The notes beneath the pieces were generated by a model that was not told the origin of the DNA, made no database searches, and was given only the letters and a program-made list of their open reading frames with translations. Of a stretch of DNA of 64,000 nt, positions 1-7,706 are shown one piece after another (positions within the stretch are counted from its first letter, which is position 1; every line of letters begins with the position of its first letter). Origin of the DNA: Cypionkella sp. (lineage in GTDB: Bacteria > Pseudomonadota > Alphaproteobacteria > Rhodobacterales > Rhodobacteraceae); contig NZ_JAUSBA010000022.1 of assembly GCF_030652235.1 (NCBI RefSeq), positions 1 through 64,000 of the forward strand, given 5' to 3'. The translations under genes and the position numbers were made by a program.

Positions 1-114
1 AAAGGACGCGTTACTCATGCCGTGCGCGCGGCACAACTCGGCCACCGGCATCCCGCCTTCAGCCTGACGCAGGATCGCGAGGATCTGCGCCTCAGTGTAT
101 CTGCTTGTCTTCAT
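1..114 (-). CDS. IS3-family transposase OrfA, N-terminal part (runs off the window)
   Basis: Only the first 38 codons lie in the window. They read as the helix-turn-helix start of an IS3-family OrfA: MKTSRYTEAQILAIL, then RQAEGGMPVAELCRAHGM, which is the Sin/IS407-type DNA-binding fold. The start is the ATG at 114, with AGGAG seven bases upstream on the minus strand. No stop or frameshift is seen in this short piece, so this element may be intact beyond position 1. It points away from the other two IS remnants and seems to be the youngest insertion, because it truncates the neighbouring OrfB remnant at about 195. Confidence 0.8.
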   Translation of the reverse strand, partial: MKTSRYTEAQILAILRQAEGGMPVAELCRAHGMSNASF

Positions 115-185
115 TCGGAATCTCCTCATGCATCTTGCCGAGAAAATTCTACTTATGCAGCCCCTTACTTTCGGGGGGGATTACC
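1..185 (-). mobile_element. IS3-family element, 5' end only
   Basis: OrfA starts at 114, and the element's 5' terminus must lie between there and about 195, where sequence of another transposase begins. A C-rich stretch at 163-180 (minus strand CCCCCCCGAAAGTAAGGGGC) is a plausible terminal region, but the exact inverted repeat cannot be set because the other end is outside the window. Confidence 0.5.
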
Positions 186-219
186 GGATAACAAGAGCTT
201 GGTCCATCACTCTGACCGC

Positions 220-258
220 CCCTCTCACGGTTTGAAGGCAAACCGTTGCCGGGCAACG
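220..258 (+). repeat. 39-bp palindromic insertion in transposase remnant A
   Basis: Thirteen extra codons lie between R and G of the HHSDRGSQY motif. The insert holds two overlapping perfect palindromes: CGGTTTG-AAGG-CAAACCG (228-245) and CCGTTGCC-G-GGCAACGG (243-259). Aligned without gaps to the reverse complement of the 732-770 insert, 23 of 39 positions match, including the 10-mer TTGAAGGCAA at the same offset (13-22). The insert length is inferred from the known family motif; the palindromes are read directly. Confidence 0.75.
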
Positions 259-459
259 GGATCACAATACCTGTCGATCAAGTATACCGAGCGTCTGGCC
301 GAGGCAGAAATCGACCTTTCAGTCGGCACCGTCGGTGACGCCTATGACAACGCCTTGGCCGAATGCGTCATCGGTATCTTCAGAACTGAGGTCATCAACC
401 AGATCGGCCCCTGGAAATCAACGCGCGAAGTCGAATGGGAGACCCTCAAATGGGTCGAT

Positions 460-489
460 TAAGCCGTTTCCTAGAAAACGGCTCTGTAT
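460..489 (+). repeat. Hairpin insertion in transposase remnant A (about 24 bp net)
   Basis: Between WVD and NNRRLLGPIG, where the family has two residues (usually WF or WY), there are 30 bases. They contain the perfect stem AGCCGTTT-CCTAGA-AAACGGCT (462-483). The net gain is about 24 bp, and it introduces TAA at 460-462. The loop starts CCT, like the CCTT loop of the 732-770 insert, but the stem sequence differs. Confidence 0.6.
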
Positions 490-631
490 AACAACCGCCG
501 ACTTCTTGGCCCCATCGGATACATCCCGCCCGCAGAAGCAGAGGAGGCGTTCTATGCAAACCTGAACTCAATCGATATGGTCGCTTAGTCGTTGAACAAA
601 CCACCCTCCGGCAAACCCGGGTCGGTTCATA

Positions 632-1238
632 ACTGCTGGGCGGACTGCGGATCGACAGGCCCAACCAGGTCTGGTGTGCCGACATCACTTACCTGCCGAT
701 GCGGAAAGGCTTCCTCTATCTGGTGGCCATCCTTAGGCCGGTAGGCGATTGCCTTCAATCGCCGTAAGACATGGACTGGTTCACCCGCAAGGTGCTGGCC
801 TGACGCATCTCCAACACGCTGGAGGCCGAGTTCTGCCTCGAGGCGCTGAACGAGGCGATCCACAAGTTCGGCCCGCCCGAGATCATGAACACCGACCAGG
901 GCAGTCAGTTCACTTCCTTCGACTGGACCGACCGGCTGAAGCGGGCCAAGACCAAGATCTCCATGGACTGCAAAGCCCGATACCTCGACAACCCTCGGGT
1001 ATTCACTCGGACCAATGGCGATCATGCCCTCGACATGTCACGTCTCTGGCGGTCGCTGAAGTATGAATGCGTCTACCTGCGCGTCTGGGAAACCGGGTCA
1101 CAGGCCAAGGCCGGCGTCGGGCGCTGGATCACCTTCTACAACCACTTGCGGCCCCACGCTGCCCATGGCGGACAACCACCCGCCGTGGGCAACTTCAACA
1201 ACATCGAAACCGATCAGCAGGTGCAGGCAGTAGCTTAA
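632..1238 (+). pseudogene. IS3-family transposase OrfB remnant B (rve core, interrupted)
   Basis: The fragment starts inside the protein and runs through RPNQVWCADITYLPM, FLYLVAI, MDWFTRKVLA, TLEAEFCLEALNEAIHKFG, MNTDQGSQFTSFDWTDRL, RLWRSLKYECVYL and RWITFYNHLRPHAAHGGQPP to TAA at 1236. The three acidic residues of the DDE core lie in ADITYLP, MNTDQGSQF and the displaced E region. Defects are a 39-bp insertion at 732-770 with an in-frame TAA, a second in-frame TGA at 801 (VLA*RISN, where the family has W), and an aberrant stretch at 990-1037 replacing the conserved IFVE before RLWRSLK. It is a non-functional relic. Confidence 0.85.
732..770 (+). repeat. 39-bp palindromic insertion in transposase remnant B
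   Basis: The family reads LVAIMDWFTRK; here 39 bp separate ATC (I) from ATG (M). The insert contains the perfect 8-bp stem GGCGATTG-CCTT-CAATCGCC (744-763), flanked by a short outer repeat CTTA (732-735) and TAAG (765-768). It carries an in-frame TAA. It has the same length as the 220-258 insert and lies in opposite orientation, sharing TTGAAGGCAA at the identical offset. Confidence 0.75.
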
Positions 1239-1328
1239 ATCACCCGGAAATCTGTCCAAGAGTTGGGGAGTAGCTCAGTACAAACGACATTTTGTAATCC
1301 ATTAATTTCATTGACGTTAGAAAGCAAT

Positions 1329-1742
1329 TGGCAGAACATGCACATATGCGTGCCGCATGTCTATCAGATGGCGGCTTTGGCAACTCTGGACTGTGTAGAG
1401 GGGAAGCAGGCTAATCGTGCGGCCCGTGCCGAGCAGCGTCGGCTGATGCTGGAAGGTCTGCCGCTTGCGGGGCACGATAAGATCGCACCCCTGAATAGGA
1501 TGCCCTACATCTATGCCGATGTCAGCGATTTCACCGATGATACTTTGGGTTTTGCACGCGATGTTCTGCACATGGCCGGGGTGGCGGTGACCCAAGGGTT
1601 GAATTTTGAGCCAGTGCAGCGCACGCAGACCTTGCGGTGTTCCTATGCAAGCGGCACGGCGGATATTGTCGAAGGGCCGGAGCGATTGGCCGCGTATTGG
1701 GCGCCGTTGGGCTTAAAAAGAGCCTCCGGCGGGAGTATTTAG
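1329..1742 (+). pseudogene. Class I/II aminotransferase, C-terminal remnant
   Basis: The reading frame from about 1335 (CVPHVYQMAALATLDC) through LMLEGLPLAG, YIYADVSDFTDDTLGFARD, GVAVTQGLNFEP and TLRCSYASGTADIVEG matches the C-terminal third of PLP-dependent class I/II (fold type I) aminotransferases. The PLP lysine and the whole large domain are missing. The frame can be extended 5' into IS-flanking DNA, but those residues are not part of the family. The last codons (ASGGSI, stop at 1740) lie in an intergenic repeat, so the natural stop is probably lost too. IS insertion and deletion most likely removed the 5' end. Confidence 0.7.
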
Positions 1743-1753
1743 GCCAAGATGAA
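1722..1753 (+). repeat. Rhodobacteraceae-type intergenic repeat, copy 1
   Basis: The repeat begins GCCTCCGGCGGGAGTATTT and continues AGGCCAAGATGAA. Inverted copies lie at 39120-39142 and 51924-51956. Here it supplies both the end of the aminotransferase remnant's frame and the ATG of the amidase gene. Confidence 0.65.
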
Positions 1754-2957
1754 AGCGCTTTTTAGTCTTGTTTTAGTGATCTGCGCACTTGCCTTCGCTG
1801 GGCAAGGCCGGGCGCAGCAATTGTCGGGTTTGGCGAAATTTAATCCCGGTGCGTCTGAAATTGTCGACGCGGGATCAGGCGTGCAGATTGATCTGGGCCT
1901 GTCGCAAGCGGTGCCATGGCGGGTGCGGGTGCTGGATGATCCGGCGCGGCTTGTGGTGGATTTCCGCGAGGTCGATTGGACCGGGCTGGCCGATATGCCC
2001 TTGGACAGCGAAGCGGTTGTGGCCTTGCGCGCCGGGGTGTTTCGCCCCGGCTGGTCGCGCTTGGTGATCGAACTTTCGGGGCCGATGCAGGTGGCGTCTG
2101 CCGAGATGCGCACCAGTGATGGGGTCGGTGTGCATCTGCTGTTGGAGCCCGCGACCCAAACAGCCTTTGCGGCATTGGCCGCGCTGCCAGAGCCTGCAGA
2201 TTGGACCTTGCTAAAGCCGGTCGACGTGCCCGCAGCGCCTGTGAAAAAGGCTGGCAAGCTGGTGGTGGTGCTGGACCCCGGCCACGGCGGCATTGATCCG
2301 GGGGCCGAGAGCGACGGGCAGAACGAGAAAACCTTGGTGCTGAGGTTCGCGCGAGAGTTGAAAGAGTCGCTGCTGCGCGATGGCGGTTTTGCGGTGGTGA
2401 TGACGCGCGACGCGGATGTGTTTGTGCCGTTGGAAACCCGGATTTCGATTGCGCATCAGGCGGGTGCAGATGTGTTCCTCTCGCTGCACGCTGATGCGAT
2501 TGCGCAAGGAGATGCGGTGGGGGCGACGATCTATAGCCTGTCTGCGGATGCCAGCGATGCGGCCTCGGCGGCTTTGGCCGAACGTCATGACCGCGATGAT
2601 TTGCTGGCTGGTGTTGATCTGACGCAAGCTGATGATCTGGTGGCCGAAGTGCTGATGGATATGGCGCGCACCGACACCAGCCCCCGCACCGAGCGGTTGG
2701 CGATGGCGTTGGAGGTGGCGATCAAAGCGCAGGGGCTGAAAATGCACCGCCATCCCCGGCAGCAGGCGAGCTTTTCGGTGCTGAAGTCGGCGGATATCCC
2801 GTCAGTTTTGTTGGAGCTGGGGTTTTTGTCGTCCGAGCGTGATCTGAAACGGTTGAACGACCCAGCATGGCGGGCGAAGATGGCAGAGGCTTTGGTCTCG
2901 GCGTTGAAGACTTGGGCCAAGCAGGATGCGGGCTTGCAGGCTTTGCCGCTGAAGTGA
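1749..2957 (+). CDS. amiC: N-acetylmuramoyl-L-alanine amidase (AMIN + Amidase_3)
   Basis: This 402-residue periplasmic amidase cleaves the amide bond between MurNAc and the stem peptide during cell separation. Residues 1-22 form a signal peptide (MKALFSLVLVICALAFAG). An AMIN domain (about 35-135) would target the septum or peptidoglycan. The zinc-dependent Amidase_3 domain fills the C-terminal half: LDPGHGGIDPGAES (about 174-187), HADA with the second metal His (about 247), and LELGFLSS with the catalytic Glu (about 356). The ATG falls inside an intergenic repeat and has no strong Shine-Dalgarno. It precedes the PBP1A gene by 111 bases, a pairing common in alphaproteobacteria. I did not see its EnvC/NlpD activator beside it. 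Confidence 0.9.
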   Translation: MKALFSLVLVICALAFAGQGRAQQLSGLAKFNPGASEIVDAGSGVQIDLGLSQAVPWRVRVLDDPARLVVDFREVDWTGLADMPLDSEAVVALRAGVFRPGWSRLVIELSGPMQVASAEMRTSDGVGVHLLLEPATQTAFAALAALPEPADWTLLKPVDVPAAPVKKAGKLVVVLDPGHGGIDPGAESDGQNEKTLVLRFARELKESLLRDGGFAVVMTRDADVFVPLETRISIAHQAGADVFLSLHADAIAQGDAVGATIYSLSADASDAASAALAERHDRDDLLAGVDLTQADDLVAEVLMDMARTDTSPRTERLAMALEVAIKAQGLKMHRHPRQQASFSVLKSADIPSVLLELGFLSSERDLKRLNDPAWRAKMAEALVSALKTWAKQDAGLQALPLK

Positions 2958-3068
2958 CGGCAGCACTTCGCCCGGTTTGAAAAATCGCAGCGGAGTGTTT
3001 TGACCTTTCCGCCCACCCGCGTGTATAAGCGCGCGTGCGCTGGCAAAGGGTCGGACGCTTTGACGGGA

Positions 3069-5627
3069 ATGACAGGCGTGCTCAGGTTTATCGGCTCTTT
3101 CCTTGGGGGCATTTTCACGACGATCACGCTTGGTCTGTTGTTCGGCGCTTTGACGTTGGGCGCGGTGTTCTGGATGTATTCGGCGGACCTGCCGAGCCAT
3201 GAGAGCCTTGCGCGCTATTCGCCGCCCACGATCAGCCGAATTTATTCCGGTGAGGGCCGGATTATTGACGAATTCGCCAAAGAACGCCGCTTGTTCGTGC
3301 CGATCGAGGATATTCCAGTGCTGGTGCGCGATGCGTTCATCTCGGCGGAAGACAAACATTTCTACACCCATCGCGGCTATGACGTGCAGGGTATGATTTC
3401 GGCGGCGTGGGATGCGATCAAGTCGCGCGGCAAGAACACCCGGGGCGCGTCGACCATCACCCAGCAGGTGATGAAGAACTTCCTGCTGGATGGCTCTCGA
3501 TCTGTCGAGCGTAAGGTCAAGGAATTGATTCTGGCCTCGCGGTTGGAGCAGACTTTGTCCAAGGATAAGATCCTTGAGTTGTACATGAACGAGATTTTTC
3601 TGGGGCAGAACAGCTATGGCGTGGCCGCTGCTGCGCAGACCTATTTCAACAAATCGCTGGATCAGCTGAGCCCTGCTGAGGCCGCAACTTTGGCTTCGAT
3701 GCCGAAGGCGCCCAGCGATTACAATCCGGTGACGCAGAAAGAACGCCTGACCGCGCGGCGGAACTATGTGCTGAATGAGATGTTCCAGAACGGTTATATT
3801 GACGAGCCGACCTTTATTGCCGCCAAGGATGAGCCGCTGAAATCGGTACAGAACGGTGATTATCCGGCGTTCCGCGAGGCCCTGCCGCCGCGCGATTACT
3901 TCACCGATGAGATAAGGCGTCAGTTGTCGGGCACCTTCGGCGAGGAAGAATTCTTCGGCGGCGGTCTGTCGATCCGCGCCACCGCTGACCCCGAATTGCA
4001 GGAAATCGCCGCCGTGGCTTTGCGCCGCGGCCTCGAGAAATACGACCGCAGTCAGGGCGTTTGGCGTGGCACTGGCAAAGTGCTGCCGATCGAGGTTCTG
4101 GGCAATGAGGCCGCATGGCGCAAGGCGCTGTCCGAGGTCAAGGACATGCCGCGCGATGTGTCAGGTTGGCATGTGGCCGTTGTGCTGGCCTTGGGCGATA
4201 AGACCGCCGAGGTCGGGATTGAAAGCGTAGATGGCACGCAGGAAATTCCCGCTACGGACGTGACTTGGGCGCGCAAGCGGCTTGAGGGCGGCAAGCTGGG
4301 CAAGAAAGCCCGCGTGCCTGCCGACCTGGTTTCTGTCGGCGATGTGGTTCTGGTGCGCCAGATCACCGATGACAAAACCAATGAATTCGTCCGCTGGTCG
4401 CTGCGGCAAATACCGGAAGTACAGGGCGGTTTCATGGCGATGGACGTGACCACGGGCCGCGTCATGGCGATGCAGGGCGGGTTCAGCTATCAATCTTCGG
4501 TGTTCAACCGCGCCACCCAAGCCACCCGCCAGCCGGGGTCTTCGTTCAAGCCGTTTGTCTATGCCGCCGCCTTGGATTCGGGCTTTACCCCCGCCACGAT
4601 CATCGTCGATGCGCCGATTGAGGTCGAAACCCCGCAAGGGCTGTGGACGCCGAAGAACGCGACCAACAAATTCTACGGCCCTACGCCGATGCGGACGGGG
4701 ATCGAGCAATCGCGCAACCTGATGACGGTGCGGATCGCACAGGAAATCGGCATGCCGCTGGTCGCGACTTATGCCGAGAAATTTGGTGTCTACAAACCGA
4801 TGCAGCCCTTCCTCGCCAATGCGTTGGGCGCGCAGGAAACCACGCTGTACAAGATGGTTGCGGCCTATGCGATGTTCGCCAACGGCGGCGAGCGCGTCGA
4901 ACCCACGCTGGTTGACCGCGTGCAAGACCGCTACGGTAAGACCATCTACCGCCACGATCAGCGCAAATGCGAGGATTGCAACTCTCCGCGCCTGCCGCAA
5001 GGCGACGGTGTGAAAATTGACAGCAACCGCGAACGCGTGATGGATGCGATCACGGCCTATCAGCTGACCTCAATGATGCAGGGCGTGATCCAACGTGGCT
5101 CTGGCACCGGGGTCAAACTGCCGGTGCCTGTGGCGGGCAAGACCGGCACCACCAACGATGCGAAAGATGTGTGGTTTATTGGCTATACCTCGAACACCGT
5201 GGCGGGTTGCTATATGGGCTTTGATCAGCCGCGCACACTGGGGCCGGGGGCGTTTGGCGGCACCCTCTGCGTGCCAATTTTTCAGGAATTTATGAAAGAA
5301 GTCGTCAAGCGCCGCGGTGGCACCACCTTCAAAGTGCCGCCGGGCGGCTATTTCCAGAATATCGACCGCTTTACCGGCGCATTGCTGGGCCCCGATGCCT
5401 CGGGCGCCAATGTGGTCGCTGAATACTTCCGCGAGGGTGTGGACTCTCTGTTTGCCTTGGGGGAAATCATCGACGGCGGCTTTGCGATGGGCTCGAACCT
5501 GCCGCTGTTTGCCAATGGCGAAAGCGATGGCGGCGGGACGGATACGGTGATCACCTCGGATGGCCAACAGAAATCGGTGCCGAAGAAGGCGAACTTCGGC
5601 ACGCTTTCCTCGGGCGGGCTGTATTAG
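3069..5627 (+). CDS. mrcA: Penicillin-binding protein 1A (bifunctional class A PBP)
   Basis: This inner-membrane enzyme polymerises glycan strands and cross-links peptides. An N-terminal anchor (about residues 5-38) is followed by the GT51 transglycosylase domain, with EDKHFYTHRGYD (catalytic Glu near 93) and RGASTITQQVMKN. An insert/OB region follows, then the transpeptidase domain with SxxK in PGSSFKPF (about 489), SRN in the SxN position, and KTGTTN (about 690). At 852 residues it is a normal size for alphaproteobacterial PBP1A. I chose the ATG at 3069 because the protein then starts MTGVLRFIGSF as homologues do; an in-frame upstream start at 3000 would add 23 unconserved residues. Confidence 0.93.
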   Translation: MTGVLRFIGSFLGGIFTTITLGLLFGALTLGAVFWMYSADLPSHESLARYSPPTISRIYSGEGRIIDEFAKERRLFVPIEDIPVLVRDAFISAEDKHFYTHRGYDVQGMISAAWDAIKSRGKNTRGASTITQQVMKNFLLDGSRSVERKVKELILASRLEQTLSKDKILELYMNEIFLGQNSYGVAAAAQTYFNKSLDQLSPAEAATLASMPKAPSDYNPVTQKERLTARRNYVLNEMFQNGYIDEPTFIAAKDEPLKSVQNGDYPAFREALPPRDYFTDEIRRQLSGTFGEEEFFGGGLSIRATADPELQEIAAVALRRGLEKYDRSQGVWRGTGKVLPIEVLGNEAAWRKALSEVKDMPRDVSGWHVAVVLALGDKTAEVGIESVDGTQEIPATDVTWARKRLEGGKLGKKARVPADLVSVGDVVLVRQITDDKTNEFVRWSLRQIPEVQGGFMAMDVTTGRVMAMQGGFSYQSSVFNRATQATRQPGSSFKPFVYAAALDSGFTPATIIVDAPIEVETPQGLWTPKNATNKFYGPTPMRTGIEQSRNLMTVRIAQEIGMPLVATYAEKFGVYKPMQPFLANALGAQETTLYKMVAAYAMFANGGERVEPTLVDRVQDRYGKTIYRHDQRKCEDCNSPRLPQGDGVKIDSNRERVMDAITAYQLTSMMQGVIQRGSGTGVKLPVPVAGKTGTTNDAKDVWFIGYTSNTVAGCYMGFDQPRTLGPGAFGGTLCVPIFQEFMKEVVKRRGGTTFKVPPGGYFQNIDRFTGALLGPDASGANVVAEYFREGVDSLFALGEIIDGGFAMGSNLPLFANGESDGGGTDTVITSDGQQKSVPKKANFGTLSSGGLY

Positions 5628-5698
5628 CGGCGCTTGCCGCTTGCCGCTGACCGCGCTATCACCGCCGCCAAATGACGATCTGTTAGGGACTCCGCCTC

Positions 5699-6826
5699 AT
5701 GCGCACCGAGACGCAATACAATGTCGATGCCATCACCAAATCTCTGCGCCTTTTGGGCCAGCGGATGGATTGGGAGACGGCTGCGCATCGGTTGGAAGAA
5801 TTCGACGCGATGATTGAGGCCCCCGATCTGTGGAACGATCCCGCCCGCGCGCAAAAGCTGATGCGCGCGCGGCAGGGGCTGTTGGACCAGATGTCAACCT
5901 ACCGCTTGATTGAGCAGGGCTTGCGCGACAATGTCGAGTTGATTGAACTGGGTGAGGCCGAGGCCGATGAGGAAATCATCACCGAGGCCGAGGAGGCTTT
6001 GAAGGCGCTGGTAGAGCTTTCGGGCGCGAAAGAGTTGGAGGCTTTGCTGAATGGCGAGGCCGATGGCAACGACACATTCTTGGAGATCAACGCGGGCGCG
6101 GGCGGTACCGAGTCGTGCGATTGGGCCTCGATGCTGGCGCGGATGTATGTGCGGTGGGCCGAGAAGAAGGGCTACAAGGTTGAATTGCAGTCGGAATCGG
6201 CAGGCGATGAAACCGGGATCAAATCGGCGGGTTACAAGATTTCCGGTCTGAACGCCTATGGCTGGCTGAAATCTGAATCCGGTGTGCATCGCTTGGTGCG
6301 GATCAGCCCTTATGGGTCGGCTGACAAACGGCAAACCTCATTTGCCTCGGTCTGGGTCTATCCAGTGGTCGATGACAATATCGAAATCGACATCCCCGAC
6401 CGCGATATCCGCATCGACACCTATCGGTCTTCCGGCGCGGGCGGCCAGCACGTCAACACCACCGACTCGGCGGTGCGGATCACCCACTTGCCGACCAATA
6501 TCGTGGTAACCTCGTCGATGAAATCGCAGCACCAGAACCGCGAGGCCTGCATGAACGCTTTGCGTTCGCGGCTGTATCAGGTGGAACTCGACAAGCGCAA
6601 CGCCAGCATCAACGCGCAGCACGATGCCAAGGGCGATGCGGGCTGGGGCAACCAGATCCGGTCCTATGTGTTGCAGCCCTATCAAATGGTGAAAGATCTG
6701 CGCACCGGGCATGAAACCAGCGATACCGGCGGTGTGCTGGATGGCGATCTGGACAAGTTCATGGCCGCGACCTTGGCGATGGACGTAGCCGGGAAATCCC
6801 GTGCAGAGGCAAATGCCGAGGATTAA
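5699..6826 (+). CDS. prfB: Peptide chain release factor 2
   Basis: RF2 recognises UGA and UAA and triggers peptidyl-tRNA hydrolysis. The GGQ loop is in [17 protein letters not shown] (about 247-263). The stop-codon reading loop carries SPY (about 202) where E. coli has SPF; as far as I recall this is usual in alphaproteobacteria. The gene is one uninterrupted 375-codon frame, so the autoregulatory +1 frameshift found in many bacterial prfB genes is absent. It follows mrcA by 71 bases. The UAA/UAG-reading partner prfA is at 54375. Confidence 0.95.
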   Translation: MRTETQYNVDAITKSLRLLGQRMDWETAAHRLEEFDAMIEAPDLWNDPARAQKLMRARQGLLDQMSTYRLIEQGLRDNVELIELGEAEADEEIITEAEEALKALVELSGAKELEALLNGEADGNDTFLEINAGAGGTESCDWASMLARMYVRWAEKKGYKVELQSESAGDETGIKSAGYKISGLNAYGWLKSESGVHRLVRISPYGSADKRQTSFASVWVYPVVDDNIEIDIPDRDIRIDTYRSSGAGGQHVNTTDSAVRITHLPTNIVVTSSMKSQHQNREACMNALRSRLYQVELDKRNASINAQHDAKGDAGWGNQIRSYVLQPYQMVKDLRTGHETSDTGGVLDGDLDKFMAATLAMDVAGKSRAEANAED

Positions 6827-6908
6827 GGCCTGATCTTCTCAGGTTAAGATCGACGCTTAATGCCCTGTCAAAAATACATCTTTCTTAAAATGACCTTCCC
6901 CGCATAGG

Positions 6909-6923
6909 CTGCTTAAAAAGCAG
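6909..6923 (+). other. Small hairpin just before the DUF2189 ribosome binding site
   Basis: CTGCTT-AAA-AAGCAG is a perfect 6-bp stem that directly abuts GGGGAG, the likely Shine-Dalgarno of the next gene. It could modulate translation. No function is known. Confidence 0.35.
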
Positions 6924-6932
6924 GGGAGACGC

Positions 6933-7706
6933 ATGGAACAGCTGCCAGCCGACAGGCCAGAGGTGATGCATGTGGAACTCAGTGATCTGAGGGCCGCCTT
7001 GCGCGCGGGTTGGCGGGATTTTTTGGCTGCTCCGCAGTATGGGCTGCTATTTGCCGGTATCTATGTGATCGGCGGCTGGCTGATCTATTTCGCGCTGACC
7101 GGAACGGGCCAGTTGTGGTGGACGCTTGCTGCCGCCGCAGGCTTCCCGATTCTGGGGCCGTTCATCGCCTGTGGGCTTTACGATGTGTCGCGCAGGCTCG
7201 AGGCGGGGCTGCCGATGGATCGACACGCGACCTTGCTGGTGATCTTCCGGCAGAAAGATCGGCAAATCCCCTCGATGGCGGCGGTGATTGTGGTGTTCTT
7301 TCTGTTTTGGAATTTCCTATCGCATATGATCTTCGCACTATTTTTGGGCACTGCGGTGATGACCAATGTGTCGTCGTCGCTGGCGGTGTTTGCCACGCCT
7401 GCAGGGCTGACCATGCTGGCTGTGGGCACGAGCGTCGGGGCGGTGTTCTCGACTTTGCTGTTCAGCCTGACGGTGGTCAGCCTGCCGATGCTGCTGGAGC
7501 GCGAGGTCGATTTTGTCACCGCGATGCTGACCTCGTTTGCGGTGGTGATGGAAAGTCCGCTGGTGATGCTGGGCTGGGGCGCGTTCATTGCGGTGGCGCT
7601 GTTTGTGGCGATGTTGCCGGGGTTTCTGGGGTTGTTTGTGGTGCTGCCTGTGCTTGGCCATGCCAGTTGGCATCTCTATCGCAGCGCGGTCAGTTGGAAC
7701 GTCTGA
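6933..7706 (+). CDS. DUF2189 family integral membrane protein
   Basis: This 257-residue protein has about six hydrophobic segments and the family hallmarks DLRAALRAGWRDFLAAPQYG near the N-terminus, GPFIACGLYDVSRRLEAG, and a C-terminal GHASWHLYR. The family is widespread in alphaproteobacteria and its function is unknown, so none is assigned. The ATG is preceded by GGGGAG. The gene ends tail to tail with the MFS gene on the other strand, and the two coding regions overlap by 17 bases. Confidence 0.85.
   Translation: MEQLPADRPEVMHVELSDLRAALRAGWRDFLAAPQYGLLFAGIYVIGGWLIYFALTGTGQLWWTLAAAAGFPILGPFIACGLYDVSRRLEAGLPMDRHATLLVIFRQKDRQIPSMAAVIVVFFLFWNFLSHMIFALFLGTAVMTNVSSSLAVFATPAGLTMLAVGTSVGAVFSTLLFSLTVVSLPMLLEREVDFVTAMLTSFAVVMESPLVMLGWGAFIAVALFVAMLPGFLGLFVVLPVLGHASWHLYRSAVSWNV

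Larger units (their letters stand above)
195..588 (+). pseudogene. IS3-family transposase OrfB remnant A (C-terminal third, interrupted)
   Basis: The catalytic core is recognisable: HHSDR, then SQYLSIKYTERLAEAEI, VGTVGDAYDNALAE, WETLKWVD, and, after a break, NNRRLLGPIGYIPPAEAEEA and SIDMVA before TAG at 586. Family members read HHSDRGSQY without a gap; here 39 bp (220-258) separate R from G in frame. A second hairpin insertion begins right after WVD and brings an in-frame TAA at 460. The 5' two thirds of orfB and all of orfA are missing. The gene is clearly dead. The family comparison is from memory of IS3 transposases. Confidence 0.85.
195..629 (+). mobile_element. Truncated IS3-family element A with right terminal repeat
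   Basis: The element ends at 601-629 with a typical IS3-group terminus; read inward on the minus strand it begins TGAACCGACCCGGGTTTGCC. It sits inside remnant B: the B reading frame starts abruptly at about 632. Its own left part was removed or displaced by the element at 1-185. Confidence 0.7.
630..1277 (+). mobile_element. Truncated IS3-family element B with putative right end
   Basis: The 3' flank of remnant B, GTCCAAGAGTTGGGGAGTAG followed by CTCA, ends in CA at 1277 as IS3 termini do, and composition turns AT-rich immediately afterwards (1278-1335). The left end is missing because element A interrupts it at 629/630. The right boundary is an inference from one end only. Confidence 0.5.

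Noticed and set aside
1263-1742. A complete 159-residue protein from the start at 1263
   Set aside because: Only residues from about 1335 on match aminotransferases, and the N-terminal part is IS-flanking, AT-rich DNA. It is a truncated remnant.
5699-5790. Programmed +1 frameshift in prfB
   Set aside because: The frame is open from the ATG with no in-frame TGA or slippery CTT-TGA site near the start.
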